A stretch of 22,647 nucleotides of DNA from Candidatus Aenigmatarchaeota archaeon (GCA_021163805.1 JAGGTL010000057.1:1-22647), one strand, 5' to 3'; shown: positions 1-7,811, numbered from the stretch's first letter. Translations and numbers: made by a program. The notes: generated by a model from the letters alone, not told the origin.

Positions 1-648
1 AACATTCATTCCAGCATTACCAAATCCCTGAATAACAACTCTCGTTTCTTCCGGTTTTTTATTCATTCTTTCAAGGAAAAGATTAAGAATTATTTCTCCT
101 CCTCTTGAAGTGGCATCCTCTCTGAGAACACATCCGCCAAGTTCAAAGGGTTTTCCAGTAATCATCCCCGGCTCATGCCTTCCCTCTATCTTCTCAAATT
201 CATCGAGCATAAAACCCATTATTTGTTGATTGGTATAGACATCCGGAGCTGGAATATCTTTATCCTGGCCCAATACTTCATGGAAATTTCTGATATATGC
301 TCTGCTTAATTTTTCAATTTCTTTTTCAGTTAATTCTTTTGGATCAACTCTTACTCCTCCTTTAGAACCTCCAAAGGGTAATTCGACCAGAGAAGTTTTC
401 AGACTCATCCAGAAAGCAAGAGATTTTACTTCATCTTCTGAAACTTTTGGATGAAATCTTATTCCTCCTTTCCCGGGACCGAGAGAATCATTATGGACAA
501 TTCTCCACGCCTCATACGTTTTTCCATCTACTTCCAGTTCTTTTTTTATAATTCTCTTAAATTTCAGCAAGATTTCCGTTTCTTTCTCACTTAAGTTCAT
601 CAACTTTGAAATTTTTTCCAATCTCTTTTTTATATCTTCAAATGTCAT
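1..648 (-). CDS. gdhA: Glutamate dehydrogenase, N-terminal 216 residues (runs off the window)
   Basis: Oxidative deamination of glutamate to 2-oxoglutarate, or the reverse, using NAD(P); cytosolic. Reading the minus strand from ATG at 648 gives an uninterrupted frame to the window edge. The dimerisation/substrate domain holds GPGKGGIRF (about residues 58-65), SLKTSLVELPFGGSKGG with the family's catalytic lysine near residue 96, and PAPDVYTN with the catalytic aspartate near 136. The Rossmann domain begins at VIQGFGNAG just before the edge. Family members are about 415-420 residues, so roughly half is seen. The gene diverges from tRNA-Thr across about 76 bp of AT-rich DNA. The cofactor preference cannot be read because the deciding region lies outside. 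With the amino acid permease in this window it suggests amino acid catabolism or nitrogen assimilation. Identity is secure. Confidence 0.96.
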   Translation of the reverse strand, partial: MTFEDIKKRLEKISKLMNLSEKETEILLKFKRIIKKELEVDGKTYEAWRIVHNDSLGPGKGGIRFHPKVSEDEVKSLAFWMSLKTSLVELPFGGSKGGVRVDPKELTEKEIEKLSRAYIRNFHEVLGQDKDIPAPDVYTNQQIMGFMLDEFEKIEGRHEPGMITGKPFELGGCVLREDATSRGGEIILNLFLERMNKKPEETRVVIQGFGNAGMNV

Positions 649-724
649 TTTATAATTATATAAGTTTTTTTATATAATTTGTTAATTTTCGTCACAATTA
701 AAAAAAATAAAATATTACATTTAT

Positions 725-874
725 GCCTTGGTAGCTCAGCCGGTAGAGCGGCTGCCTCGTATTCTGAAATTAAAAAGAGAAAACAGAGAAATATCTGATA
801 AGAAAGCAGCAGGTCGCGAGTAAGTGAAACAACCCAAGAGGTTGTTACTTCGAAATCAAGTCTCGCCCAAGGCT
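725..874 (+). tRNA. tRNA-Thr(CGT) with two introns
   Basis: Acceptor GCCTTGG (725-731) pairs with CCAAGGC (867-873) and the discriminator is T874. The D stem is GCTC/GAGC. The anticodon stem is GCTGC (751-755)/GCAGC (806-810), with loop bases CTCGTA and anticodon CGT at 758-760. A canonical 37/38 intron occupies about 762-804 (43 nt). The T stem GCGAG (816-820)/CTCGC (862-866) is split by a second intron at about 822-855 (34 nt); joining T821 to TCAAGT gives the loop TTCAAGT. That intron contains a 7-bp hairpin, AACAACC (828-834) with GGTTGTT (840-846). The junction helix GCGA/TCGA has one mismatch, so the second intron could be offset by a base or so. The mature length is 73 nt. CCA is not encoded. 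Confidence 0.9.
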
Positions 875-950
875 GTAAATTCTAATATTTGATTTTTTAT
901 TGATAAATTGCTCTTTTATAAAAAAGAAAATATATTCTCTATAAAATAAT

Positions 951-1229
951 TTATTCTGTTTTCTCTCCGCTGACTCCCCTGAAAATATTTCTTATCAGCA
1001 CAATGTCTTCTATTGATTCCACAGAAGAATAAGGCACAATAACTCCTTTTTTCTCTCCTCCCAAGATCTCAGAAAGAAAAGTTCCCCTAAATGCTTCCAC
1101 TACTAATGAGGTAACTCTGAATTTTGATAGATCTATCTTAAAATCCTTAACTTTTCCGCAATATCTTCCATCCAGTGTAAAAACATCTTTTCCAACAACT
1201 TCAGAAAAAGACTTCACATTTACTGCCAT
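951..1229 (-). CDS. PRC-barrel domain protein
   Basis: A 92-residue cytosolic protein made of little more than one PRC-barrel. The sequence shows the family's pattern: a short strand ending in GKDVFTLDGRYCGKVKDFKID (read here in pieces, about residues 14-33), a hydrophobic strand VTSLVVEAF, a turn, then VIVPYSSVESIEDIVLI. PRC-barrels occur in the H subunit of photosynthetic reaction centres, in RimM and in archaeal CdvA; stand-alone archaeal copies have no settled role. The gene lies between tRNA-Thr and a divergent membrane-protein gene. An AT-rich TATA-like stretch lies about 25 nt upstream of the ATG (around 1244-1254). I assign the fold, not a function. Confidence 0.8.
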   Translation of the reverse strand: MAVNVKSFSEVVGKDVFTLDGRYCGKVKDFKIDLSKFRVTSLVVEAFRGTFLSEILGGEKKGVIVPYSSVESIEDIVLIRNIFRGVSGEKTE

Positions 1230-1349
1230 AATAATAACAATAAAGTATTTATTACTTATTTAAATGCTTATTTTCTGGAATTTTGGCTTTCATCAACCAA
1301 ATTTTTTCCAAAAATTTCACTGAGTTATTTGTCGACTGCCTGCAGATAA

Positions 1350-1360
1350 ATAAATATATA
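1350..1360 (+). promoter_or_regulatory. TATA-like box for the membrane protein/aCPSF2 operon
   Basis: The AT-rich run ataaatatata is centred about 22 nt before the ATG at 1378. That is archaeal TATA-box spacing if transcription begins at or very near the start codon. Confidence 0.5.
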
Positions 1361-1377
1361 GATAAATACCTTAAATT

Positions 1378-2244
1378 ATGGTGAAAATTTTCAGATATTT
1401 CAAAAAAAGTTTTGAAGTTTATAAAAGGAATTTTGTTCCAATAATTTTGAGTGTTTTGTTAATTGGAATTATTTGCGGTTTATTTCTTGTATTGAGTATT
1501 TTCGCTCTTTTTGGTCCTAAAAATATTAACACCATGACGGAATCTTATATGATGCTGGGAGAATTCACAGATTTTGAACAGGAATTTTCCGAATTCCTAA
1601 ATTTACAAAATGTTGGTTTATTCCTGTTATTTATGATATTGGGAGGAATTACAGCAATATTTCTCCAGAGTGGTTTTTGGGGTATTTGTTTTCATGGAAT
1701 TAAAAAGAGAGTAACTATGAAAACTTTTTTTACTACAATCAGAAAAAGGGGAATCTCTTATTTTTCGGCAATACTGTTGGTTTTAATAATTTTCTTTGTA
1801 ATATCCCTGTTACTCAGTCTGCCTGCAACTATTTTCCCGCTTTTCATTCCTATTACTCTCATAATTCTGATATTGATAACTCCCTTCTTTATTTTAATTT
1901 CTCCAGCAGTTATTTCTGGCAGAAGCGTAATTGAATCTTTGGAGCAAAGTTTCAAACTTGGAAAAAAGTATTATTTTGATTTAATTTTGTTGATTATTTT
2001 AATATATCTTTTTTCTCTTGTAAATTTTATTCCAATAATCGGAAGTTTATTGAGTTATTTTTTGATAAGTCCTTTATTTGCTCTTGTAATTTGTTCTTTC
2101 TATATTGATGTTAAACAAAAACCAGAAACGCAAATAAAGACGAAAAGTGTGCAAAAAAAAGGAACCAAAAAATTAGTAAAAAAATCAAAACAGAAAAGAG
2201 CGGATAAGAGTAATAGAAAGAAATTGAAAGGGAAAAGAAAGTGA
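1378..2244 (+). CDS. Multi-pass membrane protein with a basic C-terminal tail
   Basis: 288 residues, family not recognised. There are long hydrophobic blocks at about residues 18-48, 84-108, 128-150, 152-178 and 198-235, some long enough for paired helices, giving roughly six membrane passes. The last 45-50 residues are almost entirely Lys/Arg/Gln/Ser, a disordered cationic tail predicted to sit on the cytosolic side and suited to binding RNA, ribosomes or acidic lipids. The general look is that of archaeal DUF4013-like or glycerophosphodiesterase membrane-domain proteins, but I cannot confirm either. Its stop codon overlaps the GTG start of the next gene (GTGA), so the two are translationally coupled. 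The neighbour is an RNA nuclease, so the tail could bring RNA processing to the membrane; that is speculation. Confidence 0.75.
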   Translation: MVKIFRYFKKSFEVYKRNFVPIILSVLLIGIICGLFLVLSIFALFGPKNINTMTESYMMLGEFTDFEQEFSEFLNLQNVGLFLLFMILGGITAIFLQSGFWGICFHGIKKRVTMKTFFTTIRKRGISYFSAILLVLIIFFVISLLLSLPATIFPLFIPITLIILILITPFFILISPAVISGRSVIESLEQSFKLGKKYYFDLILLIILIYLFSLVNFIPIIGSLLSYFLISPLFALVICSFYIDVKQKPETQIKTKSVQKKGTKKLVKKSKQKRADKSNRKKLKGKRK

Positions 2245-3485
2245 TAATAGAATTTTTGGGTGGTTGCGAGGAAATAGGAAGAGAAGCCTTTTTGGTTAAA
2301 GATGGGAATACAAATGTTCTTTTGGAGTATGGAGTAGAATTGCAGCCAAATATAAAACTTCCGCTATTGCCGGCAGTAAAAATAGATGGACTCTTTGTTT
2401 CACATGCTCATCTTGACCATTCTGGAATGGTTCCATTAATTTACAAATTTCAAAATCCAACTTTATACGCAACTCCAGCAACTTTAGATTTAATGAATCT
2501 TTTATTAGAAGACTACATAAAAGTTGCCGGTCTGACAAGGGGTTTTTCTGAATATCAAAAATATGATATTGCCAAGATGAATAAGCATTTCAAATCTTGT
2601 TCTTATAATCAGAAGTTTAAAATCGGTAAGTTGACGGCAAAACTTTTTGATGCGAGCCATATTCCCGGATCCGCATCCATATATATTTCTGGTTCAAAAT
2701 CAATCTTATACACAGGAGATATTAATGCAATATCAACTTATCTGTTGGATTATAAAGAGATAAACTATCCTAAAATAGATTGTTTAATAACGGAATCAAC
2801 TTATTCTGAAAGAGAACATCCGAATAGAAAAACCGAAGAAAAGAGATTTATAGATAAAATTACAGAATATGAAAATGGTCTTGTATTGCTTCCAACTTTT
2901 GCAGTTGGAAGGGCGCAGGAATTATTGCTGATGCTTTATTCAAATGGAATTAAAAGAGAAATTTATTTGGACGGAATGGCTCAGAAGGCATCAGATATTA
3001 TTTTGTATTACAAAAAATACATAAAGAATTCCGACATTCTAAAAAAAGTTTTAAAGAAAGTAAATTTTATAAGAACGAAAAAGCAAAGGGATAAAATCAT
3101 CAAAAATGGAGGAATTGTTGTTACAACTTCCGGAATGCTTAATGGAGGTCCAATAGTATATTATCTGAAAAAAGTTAGAAACGTGAAAAATACTTGCCTG
3201 CTCATAACAGGATATCAGGCCCCGGGAACTCCCGGAGAGAAAATACTAAAGACCAGATACTTCGAAAATGAAGAAAATAAATTTAAAGTCAATATTGAAG
3301 TTCAGAAATTTGATTTTAGCGGTCATGCTGGCAGAAAGGAGTTATTTAATTTAATCAAAAAAATTTCCCCAAAAAAAGTAATTTGCGTTCATGGAGACAA
3401 CACAAAGAAATTTGCAATGGAGATCACGAAGAAATTAAAAATAGAAGCTTCCGCTCCAAAAATTGGAGAAAGTATTGAGATATAA
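2241..3485 (+). CDS. aCPSF2-like beta-CASP ribonuclease (metallo-beta-lactamase fold)
   Basis: Zinc-dependent RNA nuclease of the archaeal CPSF family, acting in mRNA 3'-end formation or RNA turnover in the cytosol. It is 414 residues with no N-terminal KH domains, so it fits aCPSF2 rather than aCPSF1. Motif 2 is HAHLDH (H55, H57, D59, H60), motif 3 is H140 in DASHIPGS, and motif 4 is D160 in YTGD. The beta-CASP motifs are A: TEST (E185), B: SGH (H362) and C: VHGD (H384). The middle also carries LLPTFAVGRAQE and TTSGMLNGGP, as expected. The motif-1 position reads LLEYG where the family usually has an Asp. The start is GTG, chosen because the conserved strand begins at once and the upstream gene's TGA overlaps it. 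An RNase J assignment is less likely given the SGHAG motif context and the length. Confidence 0.9.
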   Translation: MIIEFLGGCEEIGREAFLVKDGNTNVLLEYGVELQPNIKLPLLPAVKIDGLFVSHAHLDHSGMVPLIYKFQNPTLYATPATLDLMNLLLEDYIKVAGLTRGFSEYQKYDIAKMNKHFKSCSYNQKFKIGKLTAKLFDASHIPGSASIYISGSKSILYTGDINAISTYLLDYKEINYPKIDCLITESTYSEREHPNRKTEEKRFIDKITEYENGLVLLPTFAVGRAQELLLMLYSNGIKREIYLDGMAQKASDIILYYKKYIKNSDILKKVLKKVNFIRTKKQRDKIIKNGGIVVTTSGMLNGGPIVYYLKKVRNVKNTCLLITGYQAPGTPGEKILKTRYFENEENKFKVNIEVQKFDFSGHAGRKELFNLIKKISPKKVICVHGDNTKKFAMEITKKLKIEASAPKIGESIEI

Positions 3486-3527
3486 TTTGGTTACTTAAAA
3501 GAAAATAATATCAAATAATTCTGGAAT

Positions 3528-3770
3528 TTAATTGGGATAATTCCTAAATTCTCTCGGATCTTTTCCATCTATAGTAATTCTATAGGAAACACAAGAGCCT
3601 ATTATCTGTCTAATTTTTGCTTCTTCTGAATCCCCTGGAATTTCCTTATTTCTAACGATTTCCTTTAGTTTTTCTAAAGGTACATCCCCAACGATGTCTG
3701 TCGGTTTTTCCTTTTTTGCGAGTTTCTCCAGATTTGCCGCCTTTTTTACCAGTTCCGCAACTGTTTCCAT
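3528..3770 (-). CDS. Small protein of unknown function (80 aa)
   Basis: No family recognised. The first half is a predicted charged helix (residues 1-25, rich in Lys/Glu/Ala). It is followed by a possible second helix (residues 32-42) and a C-terminal part with SYRITIDGK, which looks like a beta hairpin, ending in a polar tail. There are no membrane segments and a single cysteine. It is divergent from rpoL with 27 bp between the two start codons, an entirely A/T stretch that must hold both promoters. A TATA-like run lies 13-24 nt upstream of its ATG. It is most probably a real gene because the frame is open, well formed and tightly placed, but nothing else supports it. Confidence 0.6.
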   Translation of the reverse strand: METVAELVKKAANLEKLAKKEKPTDIVGDVPLEKLKEIVRNKEIPGDSEEAKIRQIIGSCVSYRITIDGKDPREFRNYPN

Positions 3771-3797
3771 TTTATTATTATTTTTTAAATTATAATA

Positions 3798-4043
3798 ATG
3801 AAAATTGTAGAAAATAAAGAAGATAAGATCGTTTTGGAGACTGAAGAGACCTCGACACTACTCAATTTATTGGTTGACAGGCTCTGGAACGAGAAAGGAA
3901 TAAAAAAAACCGCATATGGAAGCAAACATCCTTTTCTTGAGAAAATGCAATTGCTTGTGGAGGGAAAAAATATAAAAGAAGCGATTTTAAATGCCTGCGA
4001 TTCAATAATTAAAGATTGCGATAAATTATTGAAGAAAATTTAG
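3798..4043 (+). CDS. rpoL: DNA-directed RNA polymerase subunit L (Rpb11 homologue)
   Basis: 81 residues, slightly shorter than usual (about 90). RpoL pairs with RpoD (Rpb3 homologue) to form the platform on which archaeal RNA polymerase assembles. Diagnostic parts are TSTLLNLLVDRLW (about residues 18-30), corresponding to the HTLxNLL helix of the family, then the strand with AYGSKHPFL, where the AxYxxxHPL pattern is typical, and a C-terminal amphipathic helix rich in Lys/Asp/Ile. Transcription is divergent from the small gene on the other strand. The DNA just upstream is pure A/T, so the precise TATA box cannot be singled out. Confidence 0.9.
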   Translation: MKIVENKEDKIVLETEETSTLLNLLVDRLWNEKGIKKTAYGSKHPFLEKMQLLVEGKNIKEAILNACDSIIKDCDKLLKKI

Positions 4044-4237
4044 TTTTTTATAAAACTTTTTAATTTTTAACTTTTGCTGTGAAAACATTTTATGATAAAA
4101 CTAACGTTCCTCTCTTGAAATGCTCAAGCAATTCTGCTCTTTCCAATTAAGCAATTTTTCCAGAAATGTTTATAAAATCATTAAATAATTACATCAAAGT
4201 AATCTTCGTCCAAAAATCGATAAAGAAATAAATAAAA

Positions 4238-4334
4238 TGGGCTCGAGGAGATTTGAATTCAGGGACAATCAAAAAGCTCTCTCCTGACCTCCGCGATGTC
4301 AACGCGACGTCCTAACCAACTAGACCACGAGCCC
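4238..4334 (-). tRNA. tRNA-Val(GAC) with a 23-nt T-arm intron
   Basis: On the minus strand the acceptor GGGCTCG (4334-4328) pairs with CGAGCCC (4245-4239), and the discriminator A lies at 4238. The D stem is GTCT/GGAC. The anticodon stem is TCGCG/CGCGG (last pair weak), with loop TTGACAT and anticodon GAC, no intron. The T stem AGGAG (4285-4281) pairs with CTCCT (4250-4246). Between them are 30 bases instead of 7. Removing 4258-4280 leaves the loop TTCAAAT. The junctions fit a bulge-helix-bulge: exon CAGG pairs with intron CCTG, and the cuts are AG^A and AA^T. The intron falls exactly between positions 53 and 54. Mature length is 74 nt, with no encoded CCA. Confidence 0.92.
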
Positions 4335-4465
4335 ATATAATATTTAATTTTAAAATCTTATCTATTTTCTAAATAAAAATTGCAGAGCAATTATACTTTA
4401 TAAATATACCGGAGGACATTTCTATAAAAATAATTTAGAAGGAAAACTATTACCTAATAAGTATC

Positions 4466-4476
4466 TAATTATATAG
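4466..4476 (+). promoter_or_regulatory. TATA box for the FKBP gene
   Basis: The sequence taattatatag lies 15-25 nt before the ATG at 4491, which fits a leaderless or nearly leaderless transcript. Confidence 0.55.
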
Positions 4477-4490
4477 TTTTTATCTAATTT

Positions 4491-5132
4491 ATGCTGGAGG
4501 GAGATTTTGTTGAAATAGAGTATATCGGAAAAATCAAGGATACTGGAGAGATATTCGATTTGACAGATGAAAAACTTGCAAAGGAAAAGGGAATTTACAA
4601 TGAAAAAGTTAAATATGGCCCAGCAAAAATAATAGTCGGAGAGAATTTTGTAGTTAAGGGGTTGGATAAACTGCTGAAAAAAATGAAAGTGAATGAAGAA
4701 AAAGTTGAAACAATTAAACCAGAAGATGGTTTTGGAAACAGGGATGCAAAACTTGTAAAAGTTGTTTCCGAGATAGAATTAAAAAAACAAAAAATTACTC
4801 CTTTTCCCGGAATGGTTCTTGATTTTGGAGATGTAAAAGCGCGGGTTCAGTCCGTTAATTCCGGCAGAGTCAGAATAGATTTTAATCATCCTCTCGCCGG
4901 GAGAGAGCTAGAATATAAAGTAAAAATTAACCGAAAAATTGAAGATAAAGAAGAAAAAGCAAAAGTAATTACAGAATTTTTTGGTGGCAAAGATTTAATT
5001 CCGAAAATTCTGGAAAATAAAATAGAGATCGAAGAGAAAAAAGAATTTCCAGAAAAAATAAAAAAGAAAATTGCAGAATTGATGAAAAAATATTTATCTG
5101 TGGAGAAAGTTGATTTTGTGAGAAGTTTTTAA
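4491..5132 (+). CDS. FKBP-type peptidyl-prolyl cis-trans isomerase (SlyD-like, long archaeal form)
   Basis: Proline isomerase and folding helper, 213 residues, no signal peptide, hence cytosolic. The FKBP core opens with GDFVEIEYIGKIKDTGEIFD (residues 4-23). An inserted IF (insert-in-flap) segment follows, marked by PEDGFGNRDAKLVKVV (about residues 77-92), PFPGMVLDF and DFNHPLAGRELEYKV (about 130-144). These phrases are typical of SlyD and long archaeal FKBPs. The C-terminal 60 residues form a further charged domain, as in the 26-28 kDa archaeal class. It is convergent with the permease gene, with about 66 bp between. The chosen ATG directly precedes the core and has a TATA box at the right distance. 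Confidence 0.93.
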   Translation: MLEGDFVEIEYIGKIKDTGEIFDLTDEKLAKEKGIYNEKVKYGPAKIIVGENFVVKGLDKLLKKMKVNEEKVETIKPEDGFGNRDAKLVKVVSEIELKKQKITPFPGMVLDFGDVKARVQSVNSGRVRIDFNHPLAGRELEYKVKINRKIEDKEEKAKVITEFFGGKDLIPKILENKIEIEEKKEFPEKIKKKIAELMKKYLSVEKVDFVRSF

Positions 5133-5198
5133 GGCCACTTTCTAAAAAAGATCTGGCACTTCAAATAATGAAATAAGTTCTGAAAGCAATTTATCAAA

Positions 5199-6371
5199 TT
5201 AAATAAAAATAGACCTGCAGATAGAAAAAAGAAAATCAGCTATAAAAAAAGAATCATACTTATGATTGAAACTGACTAAAATGGAAACAAACAGAAGAAA
5301 CAAAGCAATCAGATGTGGCAGCCAATATGGAAGTCTTAGTTCATATTCCGGCTTTCTTTCCCCAAATCTTTTGACTTTGCAGAAAATATAAATTGTCAGA
5401 ATATACAGAGGAATTATAAAAAGAGTTCCTGTCAGCGATAAAACTTCCGTGAAAGTTGAAAGTCCTGCCAAAGCAATAAGAGGTGGAGACATTGCAAAGA
5501 TAAAAGAAATTTTTTTGTTTATTCCATAATCCTGATTATAAATTTCTATAAGTGCATTTCCAAGAGATATAAAACAGGTTGCCATCGCAAATAGAGCAAA
5601 CAGATTTCCAAAAATTGAGAAAAAAATTCCATAATGTTTTCCCAGACTGATCGTAGCAACTTCGGAGATTTCTCCATCCAGAGCTCCCAGACACGAAAAA
5701 GTAAACAATACATAAAGAAAAAAAGGAATGGAGAATCCTATCAGAATACTTTTTTTCAGATTTTTTCTTTCAAACCACAAAATCTCTTTCATTTGCGGAA
5801 TTGCAAAAAGTCCGGAAAATGCAAATATTATTATGCCCATGGGAGTAAAAAAATTAGATAATTCGACTTTTGTCAGATTTGCCTTATCAAAATGAAATAG
5901 AGAACCAAGAGAAATTATGAAAATAAAAATTATGATTAAAGGTGTGAATATATCTTCTCCCTTTTCCACTCCTTTTATTCCAAAACAAGTAATTGTCGCC
6001 AGAGGGATAAAAAACAATAATTTCGCAATTAGCGAAGGAATGTCAAAAAAATATAAGATTATATCGCCGCTTCCCTGAATATAAGCAGTTAAAGCTCCGT
6101 ATATGGACAGAATGGAAAGAAAAGCTATTAAATGTTTTGCCTCTTTTCCAATATATTTTTCCGCAAGTCCGGGAAGTTGATGCGGGTTTTTTGTTCTTAA
6201 AGTTACTTCTCCGAGCATCAAGGAAACTAATAAAACCAGAGCGCCTATTAAAACAATATCTACTAATCCAATTAGAAAACCAGATTTTTCAATTACATAG
6301 GGCAAACCCAATACGCCTGCTCCTATAATTGTGCCCGTAAAGATAAAACTTGCCTTTAGGACTTTGTTCAT
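5199..6371 (-). CDS. Amino acid permease (aromatic/neutral amino acid transporter-like, LeuT fold)
   Basis: 390 residues with about ten or eleven membrane helices, no signal peptide, inner-membrane secondary transporter. The first helix carries TIIGAGVLGLP (about residues 14-24), the unwound glycine-rich segment that binds substrate in the APC superfamily. This version resembles the HAAAP (tryptophan/tyrosine permease) and SLC38-like families. The loop after helix 2 contains GEVTLRT, then GLAEKYIG. A conserved-looking block FFTPMGIIIFAFSGLFAIPQM (read in pieces, about residues 170-190) matches helix 6 of these families. The substrate cannot be decided from sequence. It has its own promoter region shared with the divergent S13 operon (about 84 bp). 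With glutamate dehydrogenase in the window it suggests uptake of amino acids. Confidence 0.87.
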   Translation of the reverse strand: MNKVLKASFIFTGTIIGAGVLGLPYVIEKSGFLIGLVDIVLIGALVLLVSLMLGEVTLRTKNPHQLPGLAEKYIGKEAKHLIAFLSILSIYGALTAYIQGSGDIILYFFDIPSLIAKLLFFIPLATITCFGIKGVEKGEDIFTPLIIIFIFIISLGSLFHFDKANLTKVELSNFFTPMGIIIFAFSGLFAIPQMKEILWFERKNLKKSILIGFSIPFFLYVLFTFSCLGALDGEISEVATISLGKHYGIFFSIFGNLFALFAMATCFISLGNALIEIYNQDYGINKKISFIFAMSPPLIALAGLSTFTEVLSLTGTLFIIPLYILTIYIFCKVKRFGERKPEYELRLPYWLPHLIALFLLFVSILVSFNHKYDSFFIADFLFSICRSIFI

Positions 6372-6421
6372 AAATAAGCCTTTTCTAATCTATTAAAAAA
6401 TAATTGAGAAATAAAATAATC

Positions 6422-6429
6422 TTAAATAA
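6422..6429 (+). promoter_or_regulatory. TATA box for the S13-S4 operon
   Basis: The sequence ttaaataa is centred about 30 nt before the ATG at 6456; a second candidate, tttaaa at 6435-6440, is nearer. The spacing supports a short or absent leader. Confidence 0.5.
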
Positions 6430-6455
6430 CCTTCTTTAAATTTTTGTTTTTATTT

Positions 6456-6920
6456 ATGGAAAAAAAGAAGATAATAAGGATTGCAAGAAAAGATTTAGAT
6501 GCAACTTTACCTATTGAGAGATCGCTCTATAAAATAAAGGGAATTGGAAAAAATTTCGCTCATGCTTTAAGAGTTTCTCTTGGTTTTGAGAAAGACAAAA
6601 AATTGAATGAATTATCTGAAGAAGAAATTAAAAAATTGGAAGATTGCATTTACAATCCAAAAAAATACAATATTCCGGTCTGGCTTTATAATCACAGAAA
6701 AGAATTAGAAACCGGAGAAGACAAACACTATGTTGAATCAAATCTCGTCCTAAAAAATAAAAATGAGATTTCTTTTTTGAAGAAGATAGGATGTTATAGG
6801 GGAATAAGACACCAGTTTGGACTCCCTGTCAGGGGTCAGAGAACAAAAGCGCATTTCAGAAAAGGCGCTACGGTAGGAGTAGTGAGAAAAAAGGAAGCTC
6901 TCAAAAAAGGTGGTAAATAA
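6456..6920 (+). CDS. rps13: Small ribosomal subunit protein uS13
   Basis: Head protein of the 30S subunit that contacts the P-site tRNA and bridges to the 50S. It shows the archaeal/eukaryotic form: IRIARKDLDATLPIERSLYK (start), IKGIGKNFAHAL helix-turn-helix, then GLPVRGQRTKAHFRKGATVG at the C terminus, the family's rRNA-binding tail. 154 residues from ATG 6456, close to the usual 150. An upstream in-frame TTG at 6444 would add four residues (MFLF) that no family member needs, and the TATA spacing also favours 6456. The stop overlaps the next ATG (TAATG), so S4 is coupled. In many archaea S11 and RpoD follow S4; here tRNA-Gln follows, so the operon is broken. Confidence 0.96.
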   Translation: MEKKKIIRIARKDLDATLPIERSLYKIKGIGKNFAHALRVSLGFEKDKKLNELSEEEIKKLEDCIYNPKKYNIPVWLYNHRKELETGEDKHYVESNLVLKNKNEISFLKKIGCYRGIRHQFGLPVRGQRTKAHFRKGATVGVVRKKEALKKGGK

Positions 6921-7528
6921 TGGGACATCCAAAAAAGTTGAGAAAGAAGTGGAAGAGACCCAGAAAAATGTTTGACAGAGAAAGGATAAAATTTGAGAAA
7001 GAATTAAAAAAGAAATATGGTTTTAAAAGGAAAAAAGAAATCTGGAAGCTTGAATTTGATTTCAAAAATATAATAAGAAGGGCAAGAAAGATTCTGGCTA
7101 CAAAAGACAAAGAAGCTGAGAAAATATTGCTAAATAAATTGGTCAAGTATGGATTAATTAATGAGAAGTCCAATCTTGAAGATGTTTTAAACTTGAAACT
7201 GGAGGATTTTTGTTCAAGAAGATTGCAAACAATTGTTTATGAAAAAGGTATTGCAAATACAATAAATCATGCGAGGCAATTGATAACGCACAAAAAAATT
7301 ATAGTTGGCGACAGGATAATTAATCAGCCAAATTACTTTGTCCCAAAAGAGGAAGAAAAAAAGATAAAACTGAAGGAAAAACCAAAAAAAGATAAATCCG
7401 AAAAGAAAGAAGAAAAATCAGCAAGCGCAGAAAATGTTTCCGGAGAAAAAACAGAAGAAGTTATGAAAGTTAAAAATGAAGAAACAAAAAAGGAGACAGA
7501 AGAAAAAGATATTGATAATAAAAATTAA
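6920..7528 (+). CDS. rps4: Small ribosomal subunit protein uS4 with a charged C-terminal extension
   Basis: Primary 16S rRNA-binding protein that starts 30S body assembly. The archaeal N terminus is MGHPKKLRKKWKRPRKMF. An S4 RNA-binding domain follows at about residues 93-140 with RRLQTIVYEKGIANTINHAR, QLITHKKIIVGDRIIN and the closing NYFVP. It is coupled to S13 by a 1-nt overlap. The first 145-150 residues match the family. The rest, to residue 202, is a low-complexity tail of Lys and Glu with almost no hydrophobics, probably disordered on the ribosome surface. Such tails occur in several archaeal S4 proteins but this one is long. The S5 protein in this window has a similar acidic segment at its N terminus. 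Confidence 0.95.
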   Translation: MGHPKKLRKKWKRPRKMFDRERIKFEKELKKKYGFKRKKEIWKLEFDFKNIIRRARKILATKDKEAEKILLNKLVKYGLINEKSNLEDVLNLKLEDFCSRRLQTIVYEKGIANTINHARQLITHKKIIVGDRIINQPNYFVPKEEEKKIKLKEKPKKDKSEKKEEKSASAENVSGEKTEEVMKVKNEETKKETEEKDIDNKN

Positions 7529-7605
7529 TTAATAAAAATAAGATTAAGAACGAAATCAAACCCTTAAAGATAACAGATTTTTGGGTGAAAAAAATAACTA
7601 TAAAA

Positions 7606-7811
7606 TAGCCCCGCGCGGATTCGAATTCCACTTTCCCGTATATATTATCTGCTCTCTGTAATGAAATATTTTATTTTTTCGGGTAGTTAGATCTTTTCTT
7701 TTTTAAGAAAAGAACTGACCGCGGTCACCGGCTTACTTTAATCATAGCAAGATGCTCTTTCCTTTGTTAATTTCCAAAGGCCGGTATCCTTGGCCACTAG
7801 ACTACGGGGCT
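7606..7811 (-). tRNA. tRNA-Gln(TTG) with two introns
   Basis: On the minus strand the acceptor AGCCCCG (7811-7805) pairs with CGGGGCT (7613-7607), and the discriminator A is at 7606. The A1-T72 start is typical of tRNA-Gln. The anticodon stem is CCGGC/GCCGG, with loop CTTTGG+A and anticodon TTG. The canonical 37/38 intron is 7734-7773 (40 nt): exon CTTT pairs with intron AAAG, cuts GG^A and TA^A. The T stem CGCGG/CCGCG is split by a 93-nt intron at 7626-7718: exon CCGC pairs with intron GTGG, cuts GG^T and AA^T. The joined loop is TTCGAAT. Mature length is 73 nt. The T-arm intron includes a self-complementary run, CTTTTCTT...AAGAAAAG, in its first third. Confidence 0.92.

Noticed and set aside
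725..874. tRNA genes as pseudogenes broken by random insertions
   Set aside because: All seven keep every stem, all give 73-74 nt after excision, and the junctions follow one pairing rule. Random damage would not.
6444..6455. TTG start for S13
   Set aside because: It adds only MFLF before the conserved start and worsens the distance to the TATA box.
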